From positions 2,433,501 to 2,497,500 of the forward strand of contig NZ_CP046620.1 in the NCBI RefSeq assembly GCF_009931615.1: a stretch of DNA of 64,000 nucleotides. Reading direction: 5' to 3'. This document shows positions 63,391 through 64,000 of the stretch, one piece after another (positions within the stretch are counted from its first letter, which is position 1; the number at the start of each line of letters is the position of its first letter). A program made the position numbers and the translations under genes. The notes beneath the pieces were generated by a model. The model was not told the origin of the DNA. It made no database searches and was given only the letters and a program-made list of their open reading frames with translations. Source of the DNA: Algicella marina. Lineage in GTDB: Bacteria; Pseudomonadota; Alphaproteobacteria; Rhodobacterales; Rhodobacteraceae.

Positions 63391-64000
63391 TCACGACTTT
63401 CGGAAAGCTGCACATGGATCCTCGCGTTCCACTGCGGGCGTGATGTGCCAGCCATCGAACGCCGCAGACCGTTCCGGCTCACTCTCGAACTGGCCGAAGA
63501 CATAGACGGAAACATCCGGCGCCACCCGTGCAAGCACTGTCGGTACGCCCCGGCCTTTGTCCGCATGGCCGTTGCCGGTAATCACAAGCACCGGTCGCCC
63601 AGCTTCCAGTGCCGACAGCACCGCCCGTGCCAGCGCCGCATCCCGCAAACGCTGCGCCTCGACCATGCCACCCATCATCTCCAGAGGCATCGCCTCGCAA
63701 TGCGCCGCGAACTGCATCTCTTCCCGCAGTTTCTGCTCCGTCGCCGGCAGCGCATCCGTCAGCCCATACTCGGCCGCACCCTCACCGAACACAGCCGCTG
63801 CACCGTCACCGAACGCCCCCCGAGCAGCTTCCCGTGGCACCTGCGCCCCGAACACCGGCACGGCCCCGGCAGCATCCATGATCTGCGCGTAAAGCGGGTA
63901 ATCGGGCCAGCCGCTCTCTGCCCAGCGCAGCGCCTCCGCCTGCGCAGCCGCATCGGCCCCGGCGGCCCGCAGGTCCATCACCTGCTGTCCCTGCTCCGGC
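63391..64000 (-). CDS. ChaN-like (iron-regulated lipoprotein family) protein, N-terminal part outside window
   Basis: The frame is open to base 64000, so the N-terminus lies beyond the window. About 203 residues are visible. WPDYPLYAQIMDAAGAVPVFGAQVPREAARGAF, then QFAAHCEAMPLEMMGGMVEAQRLRDAALARAVLSALEAGRPVLVITGNGHADKGRGVPTVL are the conserved core and C-terminal blocks of the ChaN/DUF399 family, which binds heme in Campylobacter. Full-length members are about 270-290 aa. Bases 63215-63390 downstream hold nothing I can support. Confidence 0.85.
   Translation of the reverse strand, partial: PEQGQQVMDLRAAGADAAAQAEALRWAESGWPDYPLYAQIMDAAGAVPVFGAQVPREAARGAFGDGAAAVFGEGAAEYGLTDALPATEQKLREEMQFAAHCEAMPLEMMGGMVEAQRLRDAALARAVLSALEAGRPVLVITGNGHADKGRGVPTVLARVAPDVSVYVFGQFESEPERSAAFDGWHITPAVEREDPCAAFRKS

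Overview
The window reads as an ordinary stretch of a high-GC alphaproteobacterial chromosome, most likely Rhodobacterales (Roseobacteraceae/Paracoccaceae). The evidence is the gene content: a rhizobial/roseobacter-type glycerol ABC transporter (GlpV/S/T), a rhamnose locus laid out as in Rhizobium leguminosarum (rhaDI divergent from rhaRSTPQUK), two copies of a lipoprotein family I associate with Rhodobacterales, two DUF1127 small proteins, a CIRCE-controlled groESL, and a TTAA-N7-TTAAC (CtrA-type) box. I see no insertion sequence, prophage, integrase or CRISPR array. The only RNA gene found is one tRNA-Gly(GCC).

Layout: 1-3467 (-) glycerol ABC transporter (two ATPases and the binding protein, cut by the window start). 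3721-9128 (+) dprA, a GT39-like membrane protein, topA. 9526-11601 (-) two related lipoproteins around a rhodanese. 11743-13977 rnr. 14053-15027 (-) a Trp/Gly-rich protein with two cadherin-like repeats. 15277-18240 HxlR regulator, divergent oxidoreductase, MltB-type lytic transglycosylase. 18259-21657 (-) diheme cytochrome c, PQQ-type dehydrogenase, a small ORF, MFS transporter. 21799-28304 zapE, tRNA-Gly, KefF/KefC-type antiporter pair, UvrD/PcrA helicase. 28359-28795 (-) DUF1127 pair. 29365-35107 (+) branched-chain amino-acid type ABC operon, interrupted between livF and livH by a HEPN-like gene. 35262-38000 small lytic transglycosylase, groESL with CIRCE. 38143-44902 TraB/GumN - HAD - TraB/GumN, MaoC hydratase, ribF, SH3 protein, 2-hydroxyacid dehydrogenase, PNPOx-like protein. 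45019-45689 two small membrane proteins sharing a motif. 45705-56326 the complete L-rhamnose uptake and catabolism locus. 56355-64000 assorted single genes, then a tightly packed minus-strand run (coaBC, dut, GNAT, moeB-like, remnant of an old-yellow-enzyme gene) and the C-terminal part of a ChaN-like gene cut by the window end.

The main functional units are carbon uptake (glycerol, rhamnose, branched-chain amino acids or similar), periplasmic oxidation (PQQ enzyme feeding a diheme cytochrome c), protein folding (GroESL), cell-wall remodelling (two transglycosylases, an SH3 protein) and nucleic-acid enzymes (DprA, TopA, RNase R, UvrD). Nothing here is clearly a new defence or mobile system. 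The most unusual signals are an 11-bp tandem repeat (CCATACCRAAH) in two distant intergenic spots, the HEPN-like gene embedded and translationally coupled inside the liv operon, the Trp/Gly-rich repeat protein, and the pair of small membrane proteins sharing SYLGxxTPKT.
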